Shown here piece by piece: positions 26,097-34,602 of a DNA stretch of 64,000 bases (positions are counted from its first letter, which is position 1; every line of letters begins with the position of its first letter). The position numbers and the translations under genes were made by a program. Source of the DNA: Kribbella pratensis (lineage in GTDB: Bacteria; Actinomycetota; Actinomycetes; Propionibacteriales; Kribbellaceae); contig NZ_SODP01000003.1 of the NCBI RefSeq assembly GCF_004365355.1, positions 1-64,000 on the forward strand, in the 5' to 3' direction. Below the pieces are notes generated by a model. That model was not told the DNA's origin and did not search any database. It saw nothing but the letters and a program-made list of their open reading frames with translations.

Positions 26097-26971
26097 ACCA
26101 TCTCCTTCTTGACCTTGGCGTGCGGGTTGTTGGCGCGATCGGTGATGACGCGCTGCGGCCGGTTCGAGACGCGGGTGACCCAGTAGTTCGGGTCGTAGGT
26201 GTCGTCGCCGCTGATCGCCCGCCACAGCACGATGCGGTTGTACTTCTCCAGCCGGCCGGTCGCGTTCTCGTACCAGGGGAAGTTCTGCTCGAGCTCCGCC
26301 GCGACCGCGTCGTCGTACAGGTCGTCGGTGTTCCAGAGCCGGACCTGCCGGACGGTCGGGTTGAAGCGGATCTTGAACATGTAGCGGTCCAGGTCGCTGT
26401 CGTTCTTGCGACCGCCGTGCCAGATGCCGTGGTGCAGGAACTGGACGGTGCCGGCCGGGCAGACCAGTCGGGTCTGGCCGAGCAGGTTCTGGTAGCGGCC
26501 GGTGTCGGACTCGTTGGTCCGGCGCAGGTGGCTGCCGGGAACGCTGAGCGTGCCGCCCATCTCGAGCGTCACGTCCTGCGGGTAGTACATGAGTTGTACG
26601 TCGAAGGCGTCGGTGCGGACGTCGATGATCGCGTCACCGTGCAGGTTCTGCGCCTCGCCCTCGTGTGCCTTGCGGATGTGCACGGCGTGGTGGTCGACGG
26701 TCGGCTCGGGGCCGACCAGGCTGTGGATGGCGCCGGCGACCTCCGGCAACTCCACCAGCCGCTGGACGAAGTCGCTGTCCACGAACGCCTCGGACAGTGG
26801 AGTGCCGTACGGGACGGCCGGCACCCCGGCTTTCAGGACCTCGATCGCCTGCTGGTTCATGTCGTCCGGTACGACGGCGTCCATCCGGAGCGCGCCGGTG
26901 GCCACGAAATGCGCCATCTGTACCGAGGTGAGCAGGTGCTTGCGATGCGGATGGGGCATCAAGACTCCCAT
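26093..26971 (-). CDS. Phytanoyl-CoA dioxygenase (PhyH) family Fe(II)/2-oxoglutarate enzyme
   Basis: A 292-aa dioxygenase. The metal triad is the HxD at His111/Asp113 (QNLHGDAIID) with the distal His in FLHHGIWHGGRKN (about 185), and a nearby Arg (188) for 2-oxoglutarate. It hydroxylates a small molecule or lipid; substrate unknown. It is paired with a 98-aa gene and a divergent AraC regulator, with a palindrome between, suggesting a small inducible catabolic or tailoring unit. Confidence 0.82.
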   Translation of the reverse strand: MGVLMPHPHRKHLLTSVQMAHFVATGALRMDAVVPDDMNQQAIEVLKAGVPAVPYGTPLSEAFVDSDFVQRLVELPEVAGAIHSLVGPEPTVDHHAVHIRKAHEGEAQNLHGDAIIDVRTDAFDVQLMYYPQDVTLEMGGTLSVPGSHLRRTNESDTGRYQNLLGQTRLVCPAGTVQFLHHGIWHGGRKNDSDLDRYMFKIRFNPTVRQVRLWNTDDLYDDAVAAELEQNFPWYENATGRLEKYNRIVLWRAISGDDTYDPNYWVTRVSNRPQRVITDRANNPHAKVKKEMV

Positions 26972-27037
26972 GGTGGGTAGTGGTTACTACTCCTCCAGCG
27001 TAAGTTTGGATAGCGTTGTCTCGCGTGGGCTGTGATC

Positions 27038-27049
27038 ACCACTAGTGGT
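27038..27049. promoter_or_regulatory. Perfect palindrome between PhyH and AraC genes
   Basis: ACCACTAGTGGT is a perfect 12-bp palindrome, 12 bp upstream of the AraC start and 67 bp upstream of the PhyH start. It may serve as an operator; this close to the AraC start, autorepression is more likely than activation. Confidence 0.4.
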
Positions 27050-27060
27050 AATTTCTCACC

Positions 27061-27840
27061 ATGATCGAGCTGCATCTGGCCAGTCCGCCCGAGGTGGTGA
27101 ACGTCGGCGCGGGGATCCACGGGGTGCGTAAGCGCAGGGACGTCTTCCGCCTGCCGGACCTCTGGCAGCTGCACGTCTACAACTACACAGCCGACCTGAC
27201 CGTCGACGGCACCACCTACGCCGTCACGCCGGGCTGCGTCTCTCTCACCCCTGCGGGGGCGTCGGTGCAGTTCGACTACCTGGGTCGTTCGGAACACCTG
27301 TACGCCCACTTCCGGCCGCGCGTGTCCGGCCAGCCGTCGCATGTCCCCGTCGTACAGGACGCGGCCGCGATTGCGCCCCTGCTCTCCACGCTGCTGCGGT
27401 CCGCGATCGAGTCCTCCCCGTCCGGCTCCGGGCGTACCACCGCCGAGGTCTGGACCGCTCTGTGGCGCATCGCCGACCTCACGCCGGCCACGACCGAGAC
27501 CGGGCATCCAGCCGTCGCCACCGCCATCGCCTACATCGAGGCGAACCTCGCCCAACCGCTGACCGTGCCCGCGCTGGCCCGGCTGGCCGGTGTCTCGCAC
27601 AACCACCTGACCCGTCTCTTCCAGCACGAGACCGGTCAGACGGTCATCGCCTACATCCGCACCCGCCGGATGAACCGCGCCCGCCACCTCCTGGTGTCGT
27701 CCACGTTGTCCATCCCCGCGGTGGCCGCGTCGGTGGGGATCCCCGACCTGCAGGCCTTCAACAAGACGTGTCACCGCGAGCTCGGCGCGTCGCCGCGCGC
27801 GGTGCGTAATGCGGTGGCCGGAGCAGGGCCGGCGGGCTAG
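27061..27840 (+). CDS. AraC-family transcriptional regulator
   Basis: A 259-aa regulator. The N-terminal cupin-like sensor is at about 10-140. The C-terminal double HTH (155-255) has PLTVPALARLAGVSHNHLTRLFQHETGQTVIAYIRTRRMNRA and SIPAVAASVGIPDLQAFNKTCHRELGASPRAVR. It diverges from the PhyH operon and probably activates it. It ends 10 bp before a GNAT gene on the same strand. Confidence 0.88.
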   Translation: MIELHLASPPEVVNVGAGIHGVRKRRDVFRLPDLWQLHVYNYTADLTVDGTTYAVTPGCVSLTPAGASVQFDYLGRSEHLYAHFRPRVSGQPSHVPVVQDAAAIAPLLSTLLRSAIESSPSGSGRTTAEVWTALWRIADLTPATTETGHPAVATAIAYIEANLAQPLTVPALARLAGVSHNHLTRLFQHETGQTVIAYIRTRRMNRARHLLVSSTLSIPAVAASVGIPDLQAFNKTCHRELGASPRAVRNAVAGAGPAG

Positions 27841-27850
27841 CGTTCCAGCC

Positions 27851-28585
27851 ATGTACGAGCTGATCCCGGTCGCCGACGCCCCGCAGTACGACGAGGAGGC
27901 CGAGCAGCGCTTCGTCGAGGAGTGGCCGGAGTTCATCTTCCACGACGAGGGCGTGAAGCCGTACCGGGATCGGCGTGTGCAGTACTTCCCGCAGTGGGAG
28001 TTCTATCTCGTGTCGTCCGACGAACGGCTGATCGCGGGGTGCTGGGGAGTGCCGATCGCGTGGGACGGGACGGTCGCGGATCTGCCCGGTGGGTTCACGG
28101 ATTCGCTGGCGCGGGCGGTGACGTCGTACGAGGAAGGCGTCGTACCGAACACCTTCGTGCTGATGGCGGCCGCCGTACGCTCCGACGAACAGGGGCAGGG
28201 CCACGCCGGCCGCGTGATCACGGCCGTCCGCGACCGTGCGATCGCCGGCGGCCTCCCGCAGGTCATCGCCCCGGTCCGCCCCACCCTGAAGTCGCGCTAC
28301 CCGCTGACCCCGATCGAAACCTTCATGACCTGGACCCGTCCCGATGGTCTACCGCTGGACCCCTGGCTCCGCACGCACGTCCGCCTCGGCGCGACTCTGC
28401 TGGCCCCGGCGCCCGCGTCGCAGACCATGACCGGCACGGTCGCCGAGTGGGAGAAGTGGACCTCGATGCTGTTCCCGTCATCCGGCACCTACACGATCCC
28501 TGCCGGCCTGACCACTCTGGATGTCGACCGCGACGCCGACCTCGGCACGTACGTGGAGCCCAACATCTGGCTCCGCCACGCCTAG
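27851..28585 (+). CDS. GNAT-like acetyltransferase
   Basis: A 244-aa product with ATG at 27851. The central segment NTFVLMAAAVRSDEQGQGHAGRVITAVRDRA (about 96-126) fits a GNAT acetyl-CoA loop (QGQGHAG). The rest, including ETFMTWTRPDGLPLDPWLRTHVRLGA, matches a conserved actinobacterial GNAT-like family without known substrate. Its stop overlaps that of the convergent LuxR gene. Confidence 0.65.
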   Translation: MYELIPVADAPQYDEEAEQRFVEEWPEFIFHDEGVKPYRDRRVQYFPQWEFYLVSSDERLIAGCWGVPIAWDGTVADLPGGFTDSLARAVTSYEEGVVPNTFVLMAAAVRSDEQGQGHAGRVITAVRDRAIAGGLPQVIAPVRPTLKSRYPLTPIETFMTWTRPDGLPLDPWLRTHVRLGATLLAPAPASQTMTGTVAEWEKWTSMLFPSSGTYTIPAGLTTLDVDRDADLGTYVEPNIWLRHA

Positions 28586-29331
28586 GCCGTGTCGGCGAGG
28601 GGGAACGCCGTAGCGACGGCGGCGGTGCGGCTGTTCACGCCGAGACGCTCGTAGATGTTCTCCAGGTGCTTGCGAACGGTGCCTTCGGCAACGAATAGCC
28701 GGCGGGCGATCTGGGTGTTGCTGTGCCCGGCCGCGACCAGGCGGAGCAGCTCCCACTGGCGACTGGTCAGATCGGGGATGCCGGCCCGACGGCGCTCCAG
28801 GTCGCGGCGGATGTCGACCAGGTGCGGCCGGAGCAGCTGAAGCATCAACCGCTCGCGCTCCGAGAACGCCTGCGCGGTGGTGCGGAACAGCAGCATCCGG
28901 CGGTCCTCGCCGTCGTGCTCCGGGAACGGCACCGCGATCTCGCTCCGTACTCCGTTCATCCGCTCCCACAGGCCTGCCTCGCTGTTCGCCAGTTGGCGCG
29001 CGGACAGGTAGTCGGACATCATCCAGACGCTTTCGTGGTCGCCGGTCTGCTGGGGCCGGCTGCAGATCTTGTGCCGCCAGTACAACTGCCAGAACAGCTC
29101 GTCGCAGTCGTCGTCCAGGCCCGGAGGCGAGCCGGTCAGCTCCTCCAGGCCGATGAACACGCGATCCTGCGGCCGGCTCACCTGGAACGTGATGTCGTCG
29201 GCCGGGATCAGCTCGCGGAGGGCACGGAGTACCTCCCGCGGGAACTCCTCCCCGGCGCCGCCCCACCGATGGTGATCGACGACGTCGAGCATCCGGCGCA
29301 GATCGCGTTCGGTGACCGTCAACTGTTCCAT
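28582..29331 (-). CDS. LuxR-family transcriptional regulator
   Basis: A 249-aa regulator. The N-terminal 175 residues may form a GAF-like sensor. The C-terminal HTH (about 187-240) is LTSRQWELLRLVAAGHSNTQIARRLFVAEGTVRKHLENIYERLGVNSRTAAV, the classic LuxR/NarL pattern. ATG 29331 is preceded by a GGGGGAGGCAGCC ribosome site. It has no receiver domain, so it is not a two-component regulator. Confidence 0.86.
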   Translation of the reverse strand: MEQLTVTERDLRRMLDVVDHHRWGGAGEEFPREVLRALRELIPADDITFQVSRPQDRVFIGLEELTGSPPGLDDDCDELFWQLYWRHKICSRPQQTGDHESVWMMSDYLSARQLANSEAGLWERMNGVRSEIAVPFPEHDGEDRRMLLFRTTAQAFSERERLMLQLLRPHLVDIRRDLERRRAGIPDLTSRQWELLRLVAAGHSNTQIARRLFVAEGTVRKHLENIYERLGVNSRTAAVATAFPLADTA

Positions 29332-29472
29332 GGCTGCCTCCCCCCTGCAATTCAGCCTAGATCCGATCTCCCACGGGGCAATACGCCGAACTTCGTATGG
29401 CCTGCCGGGCCCGGTCGCGGCAACGGTGGATGAGGGCGGTATCGCGCCGCCCGTTCTCGGGAAGGAACGACC

Positions 29473-29760
29473 ATGAAGCAACTGACTCGTCTGGCCGCAC
29501 TGCTGGTCACGTTGATCCTGTCCGCGGTGGCCTTGTCCGGTACGGCGTTCGCCATGGAGCCGCGTGATCCTTGGGGGCATTCACCCGTTGCCGCGCCTTC
29601 GAGTGCCCCGCCGTCGAACGTCGCGCCATCGATCGTTCATGTGGTGGGACCGTCCACACTGCAGGTGATCGGCCTGATGCTGTGCGCGGCCGTCATCGCA
29701 TCGATCCTGACCGCCCTCGTCCTGCACCGGCCCCACCTGCACGCGACCGGAATCTCATGA
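29473..29760 (+). CDS. Small secreted or membrane-anchored protein (95 aa)
   Basis: The signal peptide is clear (LAALLVTLILSAVALSGTAFA, cleavage near residue 27). A Pro/Ser/Ala linker follows, then a C-terminal TM helix (LQVIGLMLCAAVIASILTALVL, about 62-83) and a short His-rich tail (HRPHLHATGIS). GGAAGGAACGACC gives the ribosome site. No family is recognised. The topology suggests a small bitopic envelope protein with an extracellular loop. Confidence 0.6.
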   Translation: MKQLTRLAALLVTLILSAVALSGTAFAMEPRDPWGHSPVAAPSSAPPSNVAPSIVHVVGPSTLQVIGLMLCAAVIASILTALVLHRPHLHATGIS

Positions 29761-29792
29761 AACCTGCGGCCTCGCCGTGTGCCGCTGCTGCG

Positions 29793-30743
29793 TCAGGGCT
29801 CGGCGCTGACCGCCAACGCTGCGAGGCCGTGGTTGAGGATGCCTTTGACCACGGCCAGCGCGTAGGACTCGTCCGGACCGGTGATGACCTGGTGGGACCA
29901 GCCGATGACGTCCTCGAAGGCTCTGACATGGCGGTAGTAATGGATGGCGTCCTGGTCGATGGCGTGCGGGCCGTAGCCGTCGAGGAACGCTTCGAGCTGG
30001 GTCGGCGTGGTGGGGCCGACGTCGCCCATGCCGCCGAGCATGAACATCAGGTCCTGCTCGCGGGGCGCGAAGATGACGTCGTCCCAGTCGATGAGATGCA
30101 GATGCTCGTCGACCAGGACGTTGCCGAGGTGCGGGTCGCCGTGGCAGACCACCCGCGGGCCGGACGGCGCGGGCGGGCGGTTGGTTCTGAGGTCCGTGAT
30201 GATGAGCTCGTACTGCTTCCACACCGCCGCCAGCTCCTCCTCGACCTCCCCCTCAGGCGTCTCCAGGCGCTTGCCGACCTCCTCCGCGATCGCCGGCGTC
30301 CGTACGTCGATGTGGCTGTGCTTCGGCAGGGCATCCCTCAGGCGCTGCGGCGGCTCCGAGTCGTGCACCCGCCGGATCAGGCCGCCGTACTCCGACCACT
30401 GCTCGTCCGTCAGCCCTGATTGAGCCGCCCGCACGCCGTTGATCCACGGCGTGATCGTCAGCCGCTTCTTGGCGTGGACGGACCACAGGCCGCCCTCCGT
30501 GGTCCGGATCAGCTCCGGTACGCCGGGCAGCCCGCTGTCGGCCAGGAACGCCGCAACCTGATGACCCGTGTTCGTCCCGGCGGCGCTCCACTTCACGGCG
30601 TACGTGTTGGTCGCCGTACCGGCCTTCCACACCTGCGCGGCGATGTCAGCCCCGTACGCCACCGGTGTGAGCTCCACCACCTCGAGCCCGAAGTCCGCCA
30701 GCAACCACTTCCGCAGCAACGTCTCACCCACGCCCGCCAGCAT
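29793..30743 (-). CDS. Aminoglycoside phosphotransferase-family kinase-like protein
   Basis: A 316-aa APH/choline-kinase fold protein. The catalytic loop is VVCHGDPHLGNVLVD and the metal-binding motif LHLIDWDDVIFAPRE. The N-lobe includes YAVKWSAAG with the ATP Lys. Start ATG 30743 was preferred over a TTG three codons upstream. Substrates range from aminoglycosides to homoserine or small metabolites; resistance is not implied. Confidence 0.8.
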   Translation of the reverse strand: MLAGVGETLLRKWLLADFGLEVVELTPVAYGADIAAQVWKAGTATNTYAVKWSAAGTNTGHQVAAFLADSGLPGVPELIRTTEGGLWSVHAKKRLTITPWINGVRAAQSGLTDEQWSEYGGLIRRVHDSEPPQRLRDALPKHSHIDVRTPAIAEEVGKRLETPEGEVEEELAAVWKQYELIITDLRTNRPPAPSGPRVVCHGDPHLGNVLVDEHLHLIDWDDVIFAPREQDLMFMLGGMGDVGPTTPTQLEAFLDGYGPHAIDQDAIHYYRHVRAFEDVIGWSHQVITGPDESYALAVVKGILNHGLAALAVSAEP

Positions 30744-30798
30744 GCCCGGCAACCGTCGCGGGTGCGAGCCGATTACCGGGCGTGGCGGCGTCGGCGGG

Positions 30799-31290
30799 TC
30801 AGCGGTAGTTGACGAACTGGACGGCGAAGTCGAGGTCCTGGCCCTTGATCAGAGCCTGAACGGCCTGCAGGTCGTCGCGGCTCTTGCTGGAGACGCGGAG
30901 TTCCTCGCCCTGGATCTGCGCCTTGACGCCCTTCGGGCCCTCGTCGCGGATCAGCTTGGACAGCTTCTTCGCGTTCTCCTGCGTGATCCCGGCGTCGATC
31001 GTGGCGGTGATCTTGTAGATCTTCCCGGACAGCTTCGGCTCGTCCGCGTCCAGCCCCTTGAGTGAGATCTGCCGCTTGACCAGCTTGTCCTTGAACACGT
31101 CCAGCACGGCGCTCACCCGCTCCTCGGTGTTCGCCTGCATGTCGATCGAATCACCGGACCACTTGATCCCGGCGTCCACGTTCTTGAAGTCGAACCGCTG
31201 GCTGATCTCCTTCGCCGCCTGGTTCACGGCGTTGTCCACCTCCTGACGGTCCACCTTGTTCACGATGTCGAAGGAGGACTCCGAAGCCAT
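30799..31290 (-). CDS. yajQ: YajQ-family cyclic-di-GMP-binding protein
   Basis: A 163-aa protein starting ASESSFDIVNKVDRQEVDNA and continuing EISQRFDFKNV, the invariant N-terminus of YajQ (DUF520). Two ferredoxin-like halves follow, ending LDFAVQFVNYR. Members bind nucleotides or c-di-GMP and act as effectors. ATG 31290 was chosen because only a GTG lies just upstream and GGAAAGGA precedes. It diverges from tRNA-Tyr. Confidence 0.93.
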   Translation of the reverse strand: MASESSFDIVNKVDRQEVDNAVNQAAKEISQRFDFKNVDAGIKWSGDSIDMQANTEERVSAVLDVFKDKLVKRQISLKGLDADEPKLSGKIYKITATIDAGITQENAKKLSKLIRDEGPKGVKAQIQGEELRVSSKSRDDLQAVQALIKGQDLDFAVQFVNYR

Positions 31291-31308
31291 GGGCACATCC
31301 TTTCCGAT

Positions 31309-31337
31309 TTGCTGTCAGGGCCACTACCTGTTGTATC
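31309..31337 (+). promoter_or_regulatory. Candidate promoter of tRNA-Tyr
   Basis: TTGCTG (31309-31314) and TGTATC (31332-31337) are separated by 17 bp, a fair sigma-70 match. They lie 36 bp upstream of the mature tRNA 5' end. The leader then contains a perfect 8-bp inverted repeat, GCCGGTTC-AC-GAACCGGC (31347-31364). Confidence 0.35.
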
Positions 31338-31372
31338 GTCTCCCACGCCGGTTCACGAACCGGCAGCACCCT

Positions 31373-31455
31373 GGCGGGTTGCCCGAGCGGCCAAAGGGAG
31401 CAGACTGTAAATCTGTCGGCGTATGCCTACGCAGGTTCGAACCCTGCACCCGCCA
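31373..31455 (+). tRNA. tRNA-Tyr (anticodon GTA)
   Basis: The acceptor stem is GGCGGGT/ACCCGCC with discriminator A. The anticodon arm CAGA-CTGTAAA-TCTG reads GTA. A long variable arm follows, then the T-arm GCAGG-TTCGAAC-CCTGC. The 83-nt class II shape is right for bacterial tRNA-Tyr. Its 3' part from the anticodon loop onward serves as the attachment site of the element that follows, which restores the full gene. Confidence 0.95.
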
Positions 31456-31456
31456 C
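31405..31456 (+). repeat. Attachment site attL (tRNA-Tyr 3' part, copy 1 of 3)
   Basis: This 52-bp block, from the anticodon loop to the base after the tRNA 3' end, recurs identically at 53131-53182 and with one C-to-T change at 56590-56641. Homology with copy 2 extends past the block for about 80 bp, through the hairpin and a TGTCCGGCTGTGTCCGGC-like repeat. Integrase arm sites are therefore probably conserved in both elements. Confidence 0.88.
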
Positions 31457-31466
31457 CAGCACCAAA

Positions 31467-31504
31467 AGAGCCTCTGACCTGCGGAAACGCGGACCAGGGG
31501 CTCT
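31467..31504 (+). terminator. Hairpin after tRNA-Tyr
   Basis: AGAGCCTCTG (31467-31476) pairs with CAGGGGCTCT (31495-31504) with one G-T pair, and the centre GCG-GAAA-CGC forms a stable tetraloop. It is followed by CTTGCT. It probably ends tRNA transcription and belongs to the integrated element, because it recurs after copy 2. Confidence 0.7.
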
Positions 31505-31778
31505 CTTGCTATGTCCGGCTGTGTCCGGCTGGCTACGGCGATCTACGGGCGTTCCTGTCGAATACCTGTCGAAGTTGCTGTCGTGGGCTGCGCGATGTCT
31601 GCTCGGACGGGGGACCGAGCTTGGTCGCACCCTCCTCGCCTGCACCTGCGCACAGCCGTCGAGCGCCGTGCATCGCTGGGTCCTGGCCATGGTGCCAGCA
31701 ACCGCGGTAGCAGCTGTCCACCGACGGTCGCGAGAAAGTTAGTAGAGCTGGTCGTTGGAGTGGGGGACCATCAGCACC

Positions 31779-32585
31779 ATGAGCGATGAACTGGATGATC
31801 AAGCCGAGAGGCTGCGTCGAGCTTTTGCCGTGTTGCCGAAGACTGATGAGGTACGGGCGGTCATTACGGGACTGATCCACCCGAATCGACTTGGGTGGAT
31901 GTTCGACAACGTGATCCCGTTCTCTTTCGGCGAAGCCAGCTTCGAATTGTCTGTCCACGATGGGCAATTCAACGTTCTGGTCGTCGCAAAGTGGCCAGAT
32001 GACCCAGCCACGTTCCTGAACGACGTAGGCACGATGGTCCAGGGGTGTGTGGACTCGTTGGGGTTCTGCTTGGCTACACCGCTGCGCGCCGAGATCCTGT
32101 CTATGTCGGTCGAGGGGCGAGTCCTGATCTACAGAGCGTCGCAGTGGCCCGATCTGCTCGACGGCAACTCTTCATCGCGCGTCGAGGGCGAGCGACTCGA
32201 GCCTCTGACGTCGGCGGCCATCAACGAACCGCTCCTTCGTCTGGCGCTTGCGGATCTGCGCGCTGCTCAGGAGTCGGCCGTCGATACGGTCATGCTCTGC
32301 TACCGCGCAATCGAAAGCATCCGCCAGTGGTTCGCAATCGGATCCGGCGAGGGCGATAACGATCGCAAAAGGTCCTGGCAGGACTTGCGAGATCGACTTG
32401 AGATTGACCGTGAGGACCTGGATGCGCTGCGCGATCGAGCGCAGGCTCGCCGGCACGGCGGGACTCTCCCGGTCTCCTTTGCGGAGCGCCTGGAGGCCTT
32501 GAGGCTCGCGAGGCGAGTCGTCGAGAAGTTCGTGGCCTACAGGCAGTCCACTCTTGAAGCTGAGCAGAGTCAGGAGGAGGGCTGA
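31779..32585 (+). CDS. Unknown protein with HEPN-like C-terminus, AICE cargo
   Basis: A 268-aa protein with ATG at 31779. The first 150 residues are mixed alpha/beta and unrecognised. The C-terminal 110 residues are helical and carry YRAIESIRQWFA and then LDALRDRAQARRHGGTLP, giving an Arg220-x5-His226 pair that resembles the HEPN RNase motif in Apea-like proteins. HEPN proteins are common RNA-cutting effectors in phage defence. It is the only gene between attL and the integrase and faces it, a typical cargo slot. HEPN assignment is tentative. Confidence 0.5.
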   Translation: MSDELDDQAERLRRAFAVLPKTDEVRAVITGLIHPNRLGWMFDNVIPFSFGEASFELSVHDGQFNVLVVAKWPDDPATFLNDVGTMVQGCVDSLGFCLATPLRAEILSMSVEGRVLIYRASQWPDLLDGNSSSRVEGERLEPLTSAAINEPLLRLALADLRAAQESAVDTVMLCYRAIESIRQWFAIGSGEGDNDRKRSWQDLRDRLEIDREDLDALRDRAQARRHGGTLPVSFAERLEALRLARRVVEKFVAYRQSTLEAEQSQEEG

Positions 32586-32599
32586 AGGGCCACAATCCC

Positions 32600-32639
32600 G
32601 AATGGGCGTGACCCGCGTCATCGCAGGCCACGCCCATTC
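32600..32639. terminator. Bidirectional terminator between HEPN-like gene and integrase
   Basis: GAATGGGCGTG (32600-32610) and CACGCCCATTC (32629-32639) are perfect 11-bp arms with an 18-nt loop, just past the rightward gene (stop 32585) and 194 bp beyond the leftward integrase stop (32833). Confidence 0.65.
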
Positions 32640-32832
32640 TGGTGTCTCGGTTGGTGATCCGTAGGCTCCGGACCGACGACCGGCGGACAATCGCTCACTG
32701 CTTGTGGCGGACGACCTGGTCGTAAACGTCTTGCGCCAGCTCAACGAGGCTGTTGTCGTATGGAAACCGTTCGACGGGTTCGCCTGCGGCGCTGAGCTTC
32801 AGGTTGCCGACCTCGCGTCCGTCCGCGTAAAT

Positions 32833-34341
32833 TCAAACGCGGTTTTCGCCGTGCTTGAGGCTGATCTTGGGACAGGTCTCGCGGCCATTCCATCCTCTTT
32901 CGGGTCGTGGGGGGCCGGGATCGGTGGGGGTGTCGAGGGCGAGCTCAATCCGTCGCTTGGCTGCCTCGTCTTGGCCGTCAATGCACGATGCGTAGACCTT
33001 GAGCAGGACGTTGACGCTGTGCCCGGCCCACTCGGCTACCTGGGTCGCCGGTACACCGGAATTGAGCCAGAGGCTCACGCAGGCGTGCCTCAGGTCGTAC
33101 GGTCGCCGGGCGAGCGGTGACGCGTACTGCTCCCTGCTGAGTGCTTTCTCGCGAGCCTTGTCCCAGAACCGTGTTGACGTGTTTGGGTGGACGGGGTTGC
33201 AGTACGCCTTCAGGGGAACCCGTCCGAACGGGCCGGTTCGGGTCACGAACAGACGCCCACCTGGCCCAGTGCCGAACTCCACCAAATGGCGTTTGATGAG
33301 TGCAACCAGCTCGGGGCAGATTGGAACTGTTCGTGTGCTCTTGACTGATCGGTGCTTTAGCGGACGGTCCTCGCGGACCGCGCCGGTGTCGCTCCAGGTC
33401 TGGCCGGTTTGCTGTGTCGACCCGACCAACAGCATCTCGCCCCATCCCTCGTCCGGCAGGGTCAGGTGCTGCTCGGCAAGGTGTCGGGCCTCTGCCGGTC
33501 GCAGCGCGGCGAAGTACATGCAGCCGTAGTAGGCCTCCAGCGACGGATAGATCTGCCGTACGACAGCAAGCAGAGTGCGCGCCTGTGTGGGGTTTACGAC
33601 GACGCGACGATCTACCTCATCGTCGTGTTTCGGACTGGTCCAACTGATGGTGTCGATTGGGTTCGCCGCGAAGGTCTTCAGCTCCACGCCGTACTGCAGA
33701 ACCCCATGCAGGGTGGCGCGCCGGCGGGCGATAGTGCTAGCGGCCGCTGCCTTGCCGTCCTGGCGAATCGAGAGCGCATCGAGCACGCGCCGGGTCACCA
33801 CCGCATCCTCGAAGTCCGACATGTCGACGGTGTTGTCCTTCAGCCAGCGAATCGCCGAGGCGAACTCGTCCGGCGGTGTCGTAGTCTCAACGTCCTTGCC
33901 GTCGCGAGCCGTCTTGCTGAACGCCCAGCTATGGAGCGCCCGACGAATCAGGGCTTCGTCGGGCTTCCCGCGGTCTCCAGTCAGCAAGACAAGAGTTGCT
34001 TGCGTAAGGGTCTCGGAGATCCCACGCCGATGACCTGGCGAGATGTGCGGCCACTTCATGTCGACGTACTCGCAGGCGTGCTGGAACCAACTCCGTCGAG
34101 TGAGTCGCTTCGCCATCGGCAGAGGCAGTCCGGATCGAACATCGAACGGGACGCCTTCTCTCGCGGCAGTGGTGAGCTTCGAGAGGAACGATTCCGCGAG
34201 CTTCTTGGTCCCGTACGTCTTAGGAAAGACCTTCCCGGACACCGACCATCGGACCCGGTACGTCGTCTTGCGCTTGCCGACGTACTCATCGATCTTGTAG
34301 AGCCGAACGTCGTAGGAGAGGTTCGTGCTGCTGTCGGTCAC
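32833..34341 (-). CDS. int: Tyrosine recombinase (AICE integrase)
   Basis: A 502-aa integrase. The start is GTG 34341, overlapping the excisionase stop. The N-terminal arm-binding and SAM-like domains occupy about 1-240. The catalytic domain has Arg281 (AALRPAEARHL), Arg418 (RPYDLRHACVSLWLNSGVP), His441 (WAGHSVNVLL) and nucleophile Tyr450 (KVYASCIDGQ). The first His of the HxxR box is Tyr here, common in actinobacterial members. It should recombine the tRNA-Tyr 52-bp sites. A diverged, broken homologue lies at 55.1-56.1 kb. Confidence 0.93.
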   Translation of the reverse strand: MTDSSTNLSYDVRLYKIDEYVGKRKTTYRVRWSVSGKVFPKTYGTKKLAESFLSKLTTAAREGVPFDVRSGLPLPMAKRLTRRSWFQHACEYVDMKWPHISPGHRRGISETLTQATLVLLTGDRGKPDEALIRRALHSWAFSKTARDGKDVETTTPPDEFASAIRWLKDNTVDMSDFEDAVVTRRVLDALSIRQDGKAAAASTIARRRATLHGVLQYGVELKTFAANPIDTISWTSPKHDDEVDRRVVVNPTQARTLLAVVRQIYPSLEAYYGCMYFAALRPAEARHLAEQHLTLPDEGWGEMLLVGSTQQTGQTWSDTGAVREDRPLKHRSVKSTRTVPICPELVALIKRHLVEFGTGPGGRLFVTRTGPFGRVPLKAYCNPVHPNTSTRFWDKAREKALSREQYASPLARRPYDLRHACVSLWLNSGVPATQVAEWAGHSVNVLLKVYASCIDGQDEAAKRRIELALDTPTDPGPPRPERGWNGRETCPKISLKHGENRV

Positions 34342-34538
34342 GCGGCGTCCTCCAGGCTTTGAAGCCAGCTCTCGTAATCGGTCCGCCGAACGCGGATATC
34401 GCCGTTCGGCAACTTGATGCAGCGGGGTGCCTTCTTCGCCGCCCGCCAGTCGTAGAAGGTGGAGCGAGCGATGCCCAGCTCGGCGCAGAACTCTGCGACC
34501 GTCATGTTGTTCCGGCGATGCGGGGTTGCCGTGCTCAC
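34338..34538 (-). CDS. xis: Excisionase / AlpA-like HTH protein
   Basis: A 66-aa winged-helix protein of the MerR/excisionase class, with MTVAEFCAELGIARSTFYDWRAAKKAPRCIKLPNGDIRVRRTDYESWLQ. The GTG at 34538 has an AAGGAG site at proper spacing; an ATG eleven codons later (34505) is possible. It overlaps int by 4 nt. It should bend DNA at the attachment sites to favour excision. Confidence 0.88.
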   Translation of the reverse strand: MSTATPHRRNNMTVAEFCAELGIARSTFYDWRAAKKAPRCIKLPNGDIRVRRTDYESWLQSLEDAA

Positions 34539-34566
34539 GCAGATATCTCCTTGGGATCAGGCGGCA

Positions 34567-34583
34567 GGACAGAACGGACAAAA
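34567..34583 (+). repeat. 17-bp repeat, copy 1 (between rep and xis)
   Basis: GGACAGAACGGACAAAA followed by CTGACAAAACTG, so that GACAAAA recurs. The identical 17-mer occurs at 36818-36834 and inverted at 36860-36876. The copies flank the replication gene pair and look like iterons or operators. Confidence 0.7.
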
Positions 34584-34602
34584 CTGACAAAACTGATGTT
34601 GG

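Noticed and set aside
29793..30743. Aminoglycoside resistance gene
   Set aside because: The kinase fold motifs are present, but this large family mostly acts on other metabolites; nothing in the context supports resistance.
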